The notes below the pieces were generated by a model that had not been told where the DNA came from, did no database searches, and saw nothing but the letters and a program-made list of their open reading frames with translations. The translations under genes and the position numbers were made by a program. A stretch of DNA of 18,614 nt from Sulfurimonas sp. (GTDB lineage Bacteria > Campylobacterota > Campylobacteria > Campylobacterales > Sulfurimonadaceae): the NCBI RefSeq assembly GCF_023229105.1, contig NZ_JALNZY010000040.1:1-18614 (forward strand), in the 5' to 3' direction. The number at the start of each line of letters is the position of its first letter. Position 1 is the first letter of the stretch. Positions 7,493 through 14,729 of the stretch are shown in pieces.

Positions 7493-8071
7493 CCAGTAGT
7501 CGCTATATTGTTGCTCCTGCTTGATGGTTGTCGTGCCCCCGTGCCCCGGGTATATAGTTTTATCGTAAGGAATTTTTTTAAACTCTTCTAGGGACTCTCT
7601 CATCTGATTAGGGGATGAATAAGGAAAATCTGTTCGCCCAATAGAGCGTTCAAATATAAAGTCACCGCTAAACATAGCATCTCCTATCTCTATAGTCGAA
7701 CATCCTGGTGTATGTCCAGGAAAGTGGCGAAACTTTACTTTTACACCCTCAAAATCAAACTCCTGATTCGGCTCTACCTCCACCTCTGGTTTTGAGGGCG
7801 GCAAGTCAGGGCTAAAGGAGCTGCCCAAGAGTAGCATTGTGTCCTCTTTTGGAGTGTAGAGAGGAATACTTAGTTTTTTTTGCAGCACAGCATTACTCCA
7901 GACATGATCGAAATGTCCATGTGTATTTAAAATGGCAACAGGGTTTGTGACATTTTGCAAAACCCATTCCGAGGCACCGATACCAGGATCTATAATAAAA
8001 TCTTTACCTTGAGTGGTTACTATATAGCAATTTGTCTGATACTCTCCCATCGGTTTTACTTTTATTTTCAT
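7478..8071 (-). CDS. Metallo-beta-lactamase-fold hydrolase, glyoxalase II-like
   Basis: Soluble binuclear-metal hydrolase of 197 residues, likely acting on glutathione-like or other thioesters (GloB/YcbL type). All metal ligands of the family are visible: HGHFDH (His51, His53, Asp55, His56), His120 in FPGHTPG, Asp137 in FSGDFIF, and His177 in YPGHG. It is shorter than classical glyoxalase II (about 250 residues) and lacks its C-terminal substrate domain, so the lactoylglutathione assignment is uncertain. An equivalent gene sits beside nadE in Campylobacter jejuni as I recall. The ATG at 8071 is preceded by AAAGAG. Confidence 0.85.
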   Translation of the reverse strand: MKIKVKPMGEYQTNCYIVTTQGKDFIIDPGIGASEWVLQNVTNPVAILNTHGHFDHVWSNAVLQKKLSIPLYTPKEDTMLLLGSSFSPDLPPSKPEVEVEPNQEFDFEGVKVKFRHFPGHTPGCSTIEIGDAMFSGDFIFERSIGRTDFPYSSPNQMRESLEEFKKIPYDKTIYPGHGGTTTIKQEQQYSDYWIANL

Positions 8072-8092
8072 CTTATACTCTTTTTTTATGAA

Positions 8093-8101
8093 AGTATAAC
8101 A
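8093..8101 (-). promoter_or_regulatory. Candidate extended -10 promoter for the MBL hydrolase
   Basis: On the minus strand this reads TGTTATACT (TG-n-TATACT), about 21 bases upstream of the ATG at 8071, predicting a leader of roughly 15 bases. Confidence 0.45.
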
Positions 8102-8117
8102 TTGGTAACTAAAAAAT

Positions 8118-8126
8118 TGATATAAT
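8118..8126 (+). promoter_or_regulatory. Candidate extended -10 promoter for the nadE operon
   Basis: TTGATATAAT carries a perfect TG-n-TATAAT extended -10 element, about 31 bases upstream of the nadE start. The upstream region is A/T-rich with no good -35 box. It is back to back with the hydrolase promoter. Confidence 0.6.
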
Positions 8127-8157
8127 AATTTTTGTTAAAGCTTATCAAAGGTTAGTG

Positions 8158-8964
8158 ATGAAAAAGTATGAACTTATATCTGAATATTTGCAGTATTTCT
8201 TAGCTGAGGAAGTTCGAAAAACAGGTTTTACGAGGGTTGTATTAGGACTTAGCGGCGGTATAGACTCAGCCGTTGTTGCCGTGCTTGCACAAAGAGTATT
8301 TAAAGATAATCTTCTATGTGTGAAAATGCCCTCTCACTACTCTTCGCAGAGCTCTTTAGCTGATGCTGATGAGTTTTGCGGTGATTTTAAACTAAACTCG
8401 ATAACGGTTTCAATTGAGCCAATGCTTAAAGCTTATGAAGCGGTAAACACCGATATGGATAATCTAAGGCGTGGAAATCTCTCCGCAAGACTTAGAATGA
8501 GCGCTATTTTTGATATCTCTGCTAAGCAAAAAGCTTTGGTTTTGGGAACTAGCAATAAGAGCGAGTTGATGCTAGGCTATGGAACTCTTTATGGAGATTT
8601 GGCTTGTGCGCTAAATCCTATAGGAGATTTGTATAAGAGTGAAATTTATGAATTGGCTGAGTATTTGGGTATAACTAAAAGCATTATACAAAAAGCACCA
8701 TCGGCAGATTTGTGGGCTGGGCAGAGTGATGAAGCAGATTTAGGCTACAGCTATGCCGAGCTTGATGAAGCGCTAAAATATTATGTTGAAGATAGACTAA
8801 GCAAGGAAGAGATAGTTCAAAAAGGGTGCAATAAAGAGATGGTAGATATGATTGTAGAGCGCATTTTACGTAATGAGTTTAAGAGAAAAATGCCCCCTAT
8901 TGCTAAGCTAGCTTCTAGAGAAATAAACCATGATTTTAATTGTTCAAGAGATATAACATTATAG
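8158..8964 (+). CDS. nadE: NAD synthetase, ammonia-dependent
   Basis: Last step of NAD synthesis: amidates nicotinic acid adenine dinucleotide through an adenylated intermediate. The 268-residue protein has the PP-loop SGGIDS at residues 32-37 and the family block GTSNKSELMLGYGTLYGD, followed by NPIGDLYKSE. There is no N-terminal glutaminase domain, so free ammonia is the expected nitrogen source. GTG at 8155 and ATG at 8158 are adjacent; I take the ATG, which stands 6 bases after AAAGG. It is the first gene of the operon with the aminotransferase and lpxK. Confidence 0.94.
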   Translation: MKKYELISEYLQYFLAEEVRKTGFTRVVLGLSGGIDSAVVAVLAQRVFKDNLLCVKMPSHYSSQSSLADADEFCGDFKLNSITVSIEPMLKAYEAVNTDMDNLRRGNLSARLRMSAIFDISAKQKALVLGTSNKSELMLGYGTLYGDLACALNPIGDLYKSEIYELAEYLGITKSIIQKAPSADLWAGQSDEADLGYSYAELDEALKYYVEDRLSKEEIVQKGCNKEMVDMIVERILRNEFKRKMPPIAKLASREINHDFNCSRDITL

Positions 8965-8974
8965 GGAGTAGAAA

Positions 8975-10096
8975 ATGAAAGTTGCATTTTGCAGATATGA
9001 AAGTAGTAGAGAAGCACACTCAAATGTTAGTGATGTTTTAGATGGTGAAAATATAGATCAAGTCCAAGAGCTTGAGAGGGAGTTTGCTTCATATATAGGA
9101 GTGAAGTATGCTTTGGCAACATCACATGGGACATCGGCTCTTCATTTGGCTATGCTCGCCCTGGACTTAAAAAGAGGTGATAAGATAATATGTTCTATAA
9201 ACGCACATCCAAATGTTCCTGAAGTTGTACGCCATTTTGATGCGGAACCGATTTTTATTGATATTGACCCCGAGAGCTATAATATTAATCTTGACAAACT
9301 AGAGGCTTACTTAGAAGAGAACAAAGCCAAAAAATTAAAAGCTGTTATAGTCACACATGTGGCTGGGCAGTGTGTTGACCTAGAGAGACTCTACGCCATG
9401 GCAAAATTGTATGATGTAAAGATTGTAGAAGATGCATGTGAAGCCCTAGGAGCAACCTATAAGGGTAAGAAAATCGGCTCAACGGGAGCTGATATTACCT
9501 GCTTTAACTTCTCCTCTCATCTAAAAAGAGATATCTGTAACGGCGGTATACTTGTTTCAAATTCACAGGAGATTAAAGAAAGAGCAGAACTTTTAAGATT
9601 TCATGCGATGAAAAAAGGTAAAGACTCTCTAGAGTACATCTATGATGTAGTAGATATAGGATTTGACTATACTATGAGCCAGTTAAGTGCCGCATATATT
9701 AGAGCGCAGATAAAAGAGCAGGATAAGAATCTTCAAAGAGTTCAAGAGATAGCCCAGACGTACAGCAGGGCTCTTAAGGGAGTAGAACATGTAAGTATTC
9801 CTAACCCGAAAAGCGGGGAGCATCCATACTCTTTATATATTATCAAAGTAGATAAAAACAGAGACTCCTTTGCACTAGAGCTAAAAAAACAGGGCGTTGA
9901 GGTCGGGCTTCACTATATTCCGCTTCACTTTTTAACATACTATAAAAATAAATATTCTCTAAAAGTAAATAATTTTCCGGTTGCACTAACTACCTATCAG
10001 CAGGTTATGTCGCTTCCTATTTACGCTAGCATGGAAGATAAAGAGGTGCAGTATGTTATTGACAAGGTCAAATCCGTAGCATCAACAAGAGTTTAA
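8975..10096 (+). CDS. DegT/DnrJ/EryC1-family PLP aminotransferase
   Basis: 373-residue type-I-fold PLP enzyme of the sugar aminotransferase (SHS2/DegT) family, which usually aminates keto-sugars for surface polysaccharide or lipid A-type products. Visible features are the cofactor phosphate loop HGTSALHLAML (51-61), VEDACEALGA with cofactor-binding Asp153, and the presumed Schiff-base Lys184 in FSSHLKRDICNGG. A C-terminal domain with GLHYIPLH (family: VHYP.PLH) follows. The lysine loop departs from the usual HP-x-K-x-x-x-x-GEGG spacing. An AGGGAG ribosome site right after the nadE stop supports the ATG at 8975. It lies between nadE and lpxK, suggesting an envelope role (inference). The substrate is unknown. 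Confidence 0.85.
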   Translation: MKVAFCRYESSREAHSNVSDVLDGENIDQVQELEREFASYIGVKYALATSHGTSALHLAMLALDLKRGDKIICSINAHPNVPEVVRHFDAEPIFIDIDPESYNINLDKLEAYLEENKAKKLKAVIVTHVAGQCVDLERLYAMAKLYDVKIVEDACEALGATYKGKKIGSTGADITCFNFSSHLKRDICNGGILVSNSQEIKERAELLRFHAMKKGKDSLEYIYDVVDIGFDYTMSQLSAAYIRAQIKEQDKNLQRVQEIAQTYSRALKGVEHVSIPNPKSGEHPYSLYIIKVDKNRDSFALELKKQGVEVGLHYIPLHFLTYYKNKYSLKVNNFPVALTTYQQVMSLPIYASMEDKEVQYVIDKVKSVASTRV

Positions 10097-10107
10097 AAAG
10101 CAAAAAA

Positions 10108-11031
10108 TTGAAAAAAAAGATAATCTTTTGGGTTGAGGAGTATTTCTACAACCCAAACCCCATTCAAAAACTTCTCTCTTTTGTACTTCTTCCTCTAAGT
10201 TATCTCTACTGTTTTGCTATGTTTTTACGTTTTAAAAGCAAAAAGAGAGAAGATTTAGGCATAGATGTTATCAGCGTTGGAAATCTTAGTGTCGGGGGAA
10301 GCGGCAAAACTCCTCTTGTAACGGCACTTGCATCAAACTATGAAGATGCCGCTATAGTTCTTCGCGGTTATGGAAGAAATAGCAGCGGTCTTGTGGTAGT
10401 AAGTAACGGCAGAGAAATTTTATGTGATGTGAGCGCAAGCGGCGATGAAGCCATGATTTACGCGCACAAAATTCCCAGAGCCGTTGTTATAGTGAGTGAA
10501 GATAGAAAAAAAGGGATAAATAGAGCTAAAGAGATGGGCGTTAAGATTGTGTTTTTGGATGATGCTTACTCAAAACATGATATAAAAAAGCTTGATATTC
10601 TTATAGATGTTGAGAGTAAAAACTCCTCATGTTTACCATCAGGCCCCTTTAGAGAGAGGCTTTGGAGTAGCAAAGAGGCTCTTGTTGTAAAAGAGGGGGT
10701 TGATTTTAAAAGAGTGGTTGAACTTAAAAATAAAAGTGATAAAATGTCGCTTATAACTGCCATAGCAAGACCGCAGCGGCTAGATGGTTATTTGCCTGAG
10801 GTTATTAGCAAAAACTATTTTGAAGATCATCACACATTTAGTAAAAGTGAAGTTGTTGATATTTTAAAAAGAGATAAAGCAGACTCGGCTTTGGTAACGT
10901 ATAAAGATTTTGTAAAATTAGAGCAGTTTGACCTGAATCTTTCGCTGCTTGATATGTATGTACAAGTTGATAAAAATATTTTTAAAACAGTAGATAATTA
11001 TAGGGGATGTAATAATGCAAAAAAAGATTGA
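10108..11031 (+). CDS. lpxK: Tetraacyldisaccharide 4'-kinase LpxK
   Basis: Phosphorylates the 4' position of the lipid A disaccharide precursor (lipid IVA formation) at the cytoplasmic face of the inner membrane. 307 residues: one N-terminal membrane segment (about 21-40), P-loop VGNLSVGGSGKTP (about 57-69), RGYGR, GDEA with the expected catalytic Asp-Glu pair, LDDAYSKH in place of the usual DDGFQH, and DHHTF near the end. The start is a TTG at 10108, followed directly by eight A; the next in-frame ATG is far inside the membrane segment. The ribosome site is weak, so coupling to the upstream aminotransferase 11 bases away is likely. It overlaps argB by 17 bases. Confidence 0.9.
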   Translation: MKKKIIFWVEEYFYNPNPIQKLLSFVLLPLSYLYCFAMFLRFKSKKREDLGIDVISVGNLSVGGSGKTPLVTALASNYEDAAIVLRGYGRNSSGLVVVSNGREILCDVSASGDEAMIYAHKIPRAVVIVSEDRKKGINRAKEMGVKIVFLDDAYSKHDIKKLDILIDVESKNSSCLPSGPFRERLWSSKEALVVKEGVDFKRVVELKNKSDKMSLITAIARPQRLDGYLPEVISKNYFEDHHTFSKSEVVDILKRDKADSALVTYKDFVKLEQFDLNLSLLDMYVQVDKNIFKTVDNYRGCNNAKKD

Positions 11032-11866
11032 AACAGTTCAGACGCTTCTTGAAGCTCTGCCGTTTATAAAAGAGTTTAATAAAGAGGTAGTAGTTATAAA
11101 ATACGGCGGCTCAGCTCAAGAGTCTCCTCAATTAAAAGAGAAGTTTGCGCAAGATATTTTGCTTATGTATCTAGTTGGTATCAAGCCCGTAATTGTTCAT
11201 GGCGGCGGCAGGCAGATTAATGAGATGCTAGATGCTTTGCATATAGAGACCAAGTTTATTGACGGTCAGCGCGTAACATCAAAAGAGGTTATGAGAATTG
11301 TGGAGATGGTTTTAAGCGGGGAGATAAACAAAGAGATAGTTTCGCTCTTAAACTCTCATGGGGCAAAAGCAATAGGAATCAGTGGAAAAGATGCAAGGTT
11401 TATAACGGCAAAAGCTAAAGATTTTGCAAAATGGGGACTTACCGGAAATATTACGGAAGTTAAAGCTGAAGTTATCTCAAATCTTATAGCGGAGAAATTT
11501 ATTCCAGTAATTGCTCCCATTGCAGACGGCACAGAGATGGGACATCCCGGTTTTAACATAAATGCAGACTTGTGCGCCTCGTACGTAGCAAAAGCCATAG
11601 GTGCGAATAAGATTATATTCTTAACTGACACGGCAGGTGTTTTAAACAACGATAAGGAGCTCTTTAGCACGCTTACAAAAGAGGAAGTAGAAGCTCTAAA
11701 AGCTGATGGAACGATTCACGGCGGAATGGTGCCAAAAGTAGATGCTTGCCTTGAAGCCATAGAAGGCGGCGTGCAAAAAGCACATATAATCGACGGTAGA
11801 ATAGAGCACTCTTTGCTGCTAGAACTCTTTACATCTGCGGGTGTCGGTACACAAATAGTTCTATAA
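11015..11866 (+). CDS. argB: Acetylglutamate kinase
   Basis: Phosphorylates N-acetyl-L-glutamate in arginine synthesis. The 283-residue amino-acid-kinase fold has KYGGSAQE (about 29-36), HGGGRQINE (62-70), GVLNNDKELF in the nucleotide region, and GTIHGGMVPKVDACLEAIEGGV near the C-terminus. The N-terminal helix (IETVQTLLEALPFIKEF) is the hallmark of hexameric, arginine-inhibited NAGKs, so feedback inhibition by arginine is likely (inference from family). The ATG at 11015 lies inside the lpxK 3' end with a GGGGA site upstream; no other arg gene is adjacent. Confidence 0.95.
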   Translation: MQKKIETVQTLLEALPFIKEFNKEVVVIKYGGSAQESPQLKEKFAQDILLMYLVGIKPVIVHGGGRQINEMLDALHIETKFIDGQRVTSKEVMRIVEMVLSGEINKEIVSLLNSHGAKAIGISGKDARFITAKAKDFAKWGLTGNITEVKAEVISNLIAEKFIPVIAPIADGTEMGHPGFNINADLCASYVAKAIGANKIIFLTDTAGVLNNDKELFSTLTKEEVEALKADGTIHGGMVPKVDACLEAIEGGVQKAHIIDGRIEHSLLLELFTSAGVGTQIVL

Positions 11867-11871
11867 CTGGT

Positions 11872-13014
11872 TTAATTTTTTCTAGCCATTTTATAAAAGA
11901 GTTTTTGAGTTGATATCTCTTTTGGTATCTGCTCGTTATGTATAATATTTTGAGTCAGGATTTTTGCCAGATAGGGACCAAAGACAAAGCCTCTTGAACC
12001 TAGTGCATTTATGACATATAGGTTTGGATAGTATTCTAAATTTTCAGAAGGAATCTTTGTTCCGTTTTTAATGGATGAATACTTCTTAAGAGTTTGTTCA
12101 TAATCAACAACTTTACCGACTAGGGGAAAGTAGCTCTTTATGGTTGCTCTAGCACCTTTGTATATTTTTACTACCTCTAAATCCTCAAGTTTTATAAGAG
12201 CATCAGCCTGCTTTAAAAGAGTCTCTATCTTCATCTCATCGTTGTTTACATAAAAAGTACACTTATCACATGTTGTAAGGCACTCCATTTTAGAGCTATC
12301 ATGCCTCTCCTGCGTTGCTCCGATAGAGAGGGTGCCATCATGTTTATTTGTTGAGATGGAGATGGATTTATGGATATTAAAAGGAACTTTTGTTGTTGTT
12401 TTTACATCTACTCTAAGTCCAAAAATCGGGGATATTTGCATGTAGGGGATTTTTACTAAGGAGCTACTTACTCCTTGAGCTAAGATAATGTTTTTGGCCC
12501 TTATCCCCTCTAACGTGTAGATGCCATTTTCAAAATATAATTCAGCAGCATCAAGGTTGTAAAAATCACACCCTTTGGTTAACTCATGGCAGATTTGTAT
12601 GGGTTCTATGACTGCTGCATTTTCATAGAAGTAACCCTCAATATCCATAAAGTTTTTTGAAATATTTAGGAGTTCTTCACTATTTATATGCTCACATTTC
12701 ATGCTGTTTTGGGAGAGTTTGTCTTTATCAAAATTCTCATTTGCAACTCTAAGAACACCCTTCTTATCCACTGCTATTGGTAGCAGATTTTGATAAAAAT
12801 TCAAGCTGTACTTAAGTGCTTCATTTACTAAAGAGTTGTAAGGATTTTCTTTACCTGGCAGGGGAGATAAAAAGGCTCCAGCAGCGCCGCTTGCTCCTCC
12901 TGCTATCCCCTCTCTATCAACAATTGCAACACTTTTATTCTCTTTGTGTAAAAAATAAGCCATATTGCATCCTGCACTTCCGGCTCCGATAATTAAAAAG
13001 TCATATATTTTCAT
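11872..13014 (-). CDS. FAD-dependent oxidoreductase resembling the MnmC oxidase domain
   Basis: 380-residue DAO-type flavoprotein. The N-terminus is a dinucleotide-binding GAGSAG (10-15), then GGASGAAGAFLSPLPGKENPY (39-59), which resembles the GGASGNPAG-LSPL region of the MnmC C-terminal domain. Other matches are IGATQERHD (231-239), GARATIKSYFPLVG (287-300; MnmC: R-A-T-x-D-x-x-P-x-VG) and NALGSRGF near the C-terminus. MnmC oxidase removes the carboxymethyl group from cmnm5U34 to give nm5U34 in tRNA. Here that half stands alone without the methyltransferase domain, so a tRNA role is likely but not proven; a generic amine oxidase is possible. A cluster, CLTTCDKC (Cys245, Cys249, Cys252), is unusual. 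The gene converges on argB with 5 bases between them. Confidence 0.75.
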   Translation of the reverse strand: MKIYDFLIIGAGSAGCNMAYFLHKENKSVAIVDREGIAGGASGAAGAFLSPLPGKENPYNSLVNEALKYSLNFYQNLLPIAVDKKGVLRVANENFDKDKLSQNSMKCEHINSEELLNISKNFMDIEGYFYENAAVIEPIQICHELTKGCDFYNLDAAELYFENGIYTLEGIRAKNIILAQGVSSSLVKIPYMQISPIFGLRVDVKTTTKVPFNIHKSISISTNKHDGTLSIGATQERHDSSKMECLTTCDKCTFYVNNDEMKIETLLKQADALIKLEDLEVVKIYKGARATIKSYFPLVGKVVDYEQTLKKYSSIKNGTKIPSENLEYYPNLYVINALGSRGFVFGPYLAKILTQNIIHNEQIPKEISTQKLFYKMARKN

Positions 13015-13020
13015 CTTGAC

Positions 13021-13026
13021 ATTATA
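13021..13026 (-). promoter_or_regulatory. Candidate -10 box giving a leaderless FAD-protein mRNA
   Basis: TATAAT on the minus strand ends 6 bases before the ATG at 13014, so the predicted first transcribed base is about the A of the start codon. No ribosome site precedes this ATG. Prediction from sequence only. Confidence 0.4.
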
Positions 13027-13054
13027 GAAAATAAAGACTTAATGCTTAATTTTC

Positions 13055-13103
13055 AAGGTTATATTGTTTTTGTGATGTTATAATCGCGCAAAAATATAAC
13101 CTT
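13055..13103. repeat. Perfect 11-bp inverted repeat around the operon promoter
   Basis: AAGGTTATATT at 13055-13065 and its exact reverse complement AATATAACCTT at 13093-13103, separated by 27 bases. The first arm covers the -35 zone and the second the transcription start and early leader. Because transcription from the promoter starts at about 13091, the mRNA holds only one arm, so a DNA-level role such as paired operator half-sites is more likely than an RNA hairpin. Confidence 0.7.
13076..13084 (+). promoter_or_regulatory. Extended -10 promoter for the DUF2018-hem operon
   Basis: TGTTATAAT, a perfect TG-n-TATAAT, preceded by a T-rich run. Transcription is predicted to start near 13091, 23 bases before the DUF2018 ATG. 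It is bracketed by the 11-bp inverted repeat at 13055-13065 and 13093-13103. Confidence 0.65.
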
Positions 13104-13113
13104 AGGATAGAAA

Positions 13114-13416
13114 ATGCATGGACTTTTTGAAGATGAAGATGATATCTTTATGGGCTCTCCTAAGAGCAAATTAATGGATGTTGTGTTTAATGCAAACAAT
13201 GATGTTGTTAGATATGAGCTTGAACAATTCATAGACAGAGCTGCAGCTATGGAGATTATGATGAGCCAAAAGTGTGCTGAGATATTTGGTAATAACGGGG
13301 ATGAGATGGAAAAAAATATTCGCTCATTTATACTTTCAAATAGAGAAAAAGTGGACGCATTTTCAAAAAATCTCTATATTGAAATGATGGGTGCAATACT
13401 TTCAAAGAGTGAATAG
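13114..13416 (+). CDS. DUF2018 family protein (HP0242-like)
   Basis: 100-residue acidic, helical, cytoplasmic protein with no signal peptide and no membrane segment. The pattern IFMGSPKSKLMDVVF, then ELEQFIDRAAAMEI, and a C-terminal NLYIEMMGAILSKSE parallels H. pylori HP0242 (remembered: FEGNP-x-x-KW-x-DIIF ... KKELERLLE ... MANILSGNE), the DUF2018 protein known from its structure as a knotted homodimer. Biochemical function is unknown. The gene heads the operon, as HP0242 lies beside the equivalent genes in H. pylori. The ATG at 13114 has TTAGGAT upstream; the next gene starts on the base after its stop. Confidence 0.8.
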   Translation: MHGLFEDEDDIFMGSPKSKLMDVVFNANNDVVRYELEQFIDRAAAMEIMMSQKCAEIFGNNGDEMEKNIRSFILSNREKVDAFSKNLYIEMMGAILSKSE

Positions 13417-13842
13417 TTGAGAACCCTTTTGCGAGCATTTACTCTTTTGCTCTTTAGTTTTAGTTTCATATTTGCCAATAATTTTACAGAAGTGAGAGAA
13501 ATTTCATTAAAAAAAGATGAGCAAAAGAAAATTCTTGTAAAATATGACAACAAAGATAAACTCTTTACATTTAGATGGACGCTCTATAAAAACGGAGGGT
13601 TGGTAGTTTTTAGAGCATACGACAAGATTGTTGCTCAAAATGTACTTTATTTAAGAGAGAAAAATCGAAGTTTCAAGTTTGAGTTAAAAACAAAAGGTGC
13701 AGATTCTTTCAAGGTGCCTTACATGTTAGTAAAATTTAAAGAGTTTAATCAAAAGACAAAAGAAGCAAAATTTGAGATATTTTTATCTGATGATAAAAAG
13801 CAGATAATGCTTGAAGATTTAAAACCGCCTAAAGAGGAATAA
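13417..13842 (+). CDS. Small exported protein of unknown function
   Basis: 141 residues with a Sec signal peptide (about 1-20, ending FIFA before NNF). The mature part is charged and strand-rich (KYDNKDKLFTFRWTLYKNGGLVVFRAYD...), with no cysteine and no catalytic motif I recognise; it is likely periplasmic. Position between DUF2018 and the polyprenyl synthase suggests it corresponds to the HP0241/Cj0540-type small protein of H. pylori and C. jejuni (inference from remembered synteny). The start is a TTG immediately after the DUF2018 stop, with AAAGAG 7 bases upstream, and no nearby ATG. It ends overlapping the next start as TAATG. Confidence 0.75.
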   Translation: MRTLLRAFTLLLFSFSFIFANNFTEVREISLKKDEQKKILVKYDNKDKLFTFRWTLYKNGGLVVFRAYDKIVAQNVLYLREKNRSFKFELKTKGADSFKVPYMLVKFKEFNQKTKEAKFEIFLSDDKKQIMLEDLKPPKEE

Positions 13843-14729
13843 TGCAAAGAGTTGAGAGTGAAATAGCAAGATTAATTCAAGAGATAGAGTATGATGAAGT
13901 AACACGCCTTTTTAAGATGCTCTCAGGCGGAAAAAGGCTTCGTGCAAAACTGATTTTAAAGATTGCCCCAACACATAAGAGAGCCCCTCTTTTAGCAGCG
14001 ATTGTTGAGCTTATTCATGGAGCAAGCTTGCTTCATGATGATGTTATAGATGAAGCAACACTAAGACGTGGAGCGGCTTCTGTAAACGCTACAGAGGGTA
14101 GTAAAACTGCGGTAATGCTTGGAGATATCTTATACTCAAAGGCTTTTAGTGAGCTGGTGTTTTTTGAGAGGGATATCGCTAAGATAATATCATCAAGCGT
14201 TACGGCTCTAAGCAAAGGCGAGATGATGGATGTTAAAATGGCACACACTTTTAACACAGATGAGGAGAAATATCTTGAGATGTTACACCTTAAAACTGCT
14301 ACACTTATCGAAGCTGCGGCGCATTCAGCCGCTATTTTGGCAGACAAAGACCCTCTCTCTTATGCACTTTATGGAAGAAACCTTGGCTTGTCATTTCAGA
14401 TAATAGACGATATTTTGGATATAACAAGTGATGCAGCAACTCTTGGAAAACCGGCTATGAATGATTTTGTAGAGGGTAAATGCACGCTGCCTTATATTTA
14501 TCTCTATAAAGTCTTAAATGAAGAAGATAAAGAAAAATTAATCACTCTGCACGCAAAAGATTTAAATGAACAAGAGAGTGCTTGGATACTAGAAAAGATG
14601 CAAGAATATAAAACGATTGAAAAATCCTTTGAGTTGGCACAGAAGTTATCAGATGAAGCCGTGAACAACGTAAAAAATGATGAACAACTCATAAATATTT
14701 TACAAACTATGATAAAAAGAAGTTATTGA
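13842..14729 (+). CDS. Polyprenyl diphosphate synthase (long chain, quinone tail)
   Basis: Trans-prenyltransferase that extends allylic diphosphate with isopentenyl diphosphate units. In the 295-residue protein, GGKRLRAKL is the N-terminal substrate motif. The first aspartate-rich motif is DDVID in LLHDDVIDEATLRRG, and the second is DDILD in FQIIDDILDIT. A small residue (Ala) five positions before the first motif, with no bulky aromatic there, fits a long-chain product, most likely the menaquinone side chain; exact chain length cannot be read. AGAGGA supports the ATG at 13842. It overlaps hemA by one base (TGATG). Confidence 0.9.
   Translation: MQRVESEIARLIQEIEYDEVTRLFKMLSGGKRLRAKLILKIAPTHKRAPLLAAIVELIHGASLLHDDVIDEATLRRGAASVNATEGSKTAVMLGDILYSKAFSELVFFERDIAKIISSSVTALSKGEMMDVKMAHTFNTDEEKYLEMLHLKTATLIEAAAHSAAILADKDPLSYALYGRNLGLSFQIIDDILDITSDAATLGKPAMNDFVEGKCTLPYIYLYKVLNEEDKEKLITLHAKDLNEQESAWILEKMQEYKTIEKSFELAQKLSDEAVNNVKNDEQLINILQTMIKRSY

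Noticed and set aside
11356..11670. 104-codon minus-strand open frame
   Set aside because: Antisense to argB in its conserved core; low-complexity translation and no start signal.
11860..11895. Possible terminator hairpin between argB and the FAD gene
   Set aside because: TATAA...CTGG against CCA...TTATA pairs only with mismatches and a bulge; too weak to call despite the nearby T-run.
14033..14347. 104-codon minus-strand open frame
   Set aside because: Antisense to the aspartate-rich region of the polyprenyl synthase; composition is that of a shadow frame.
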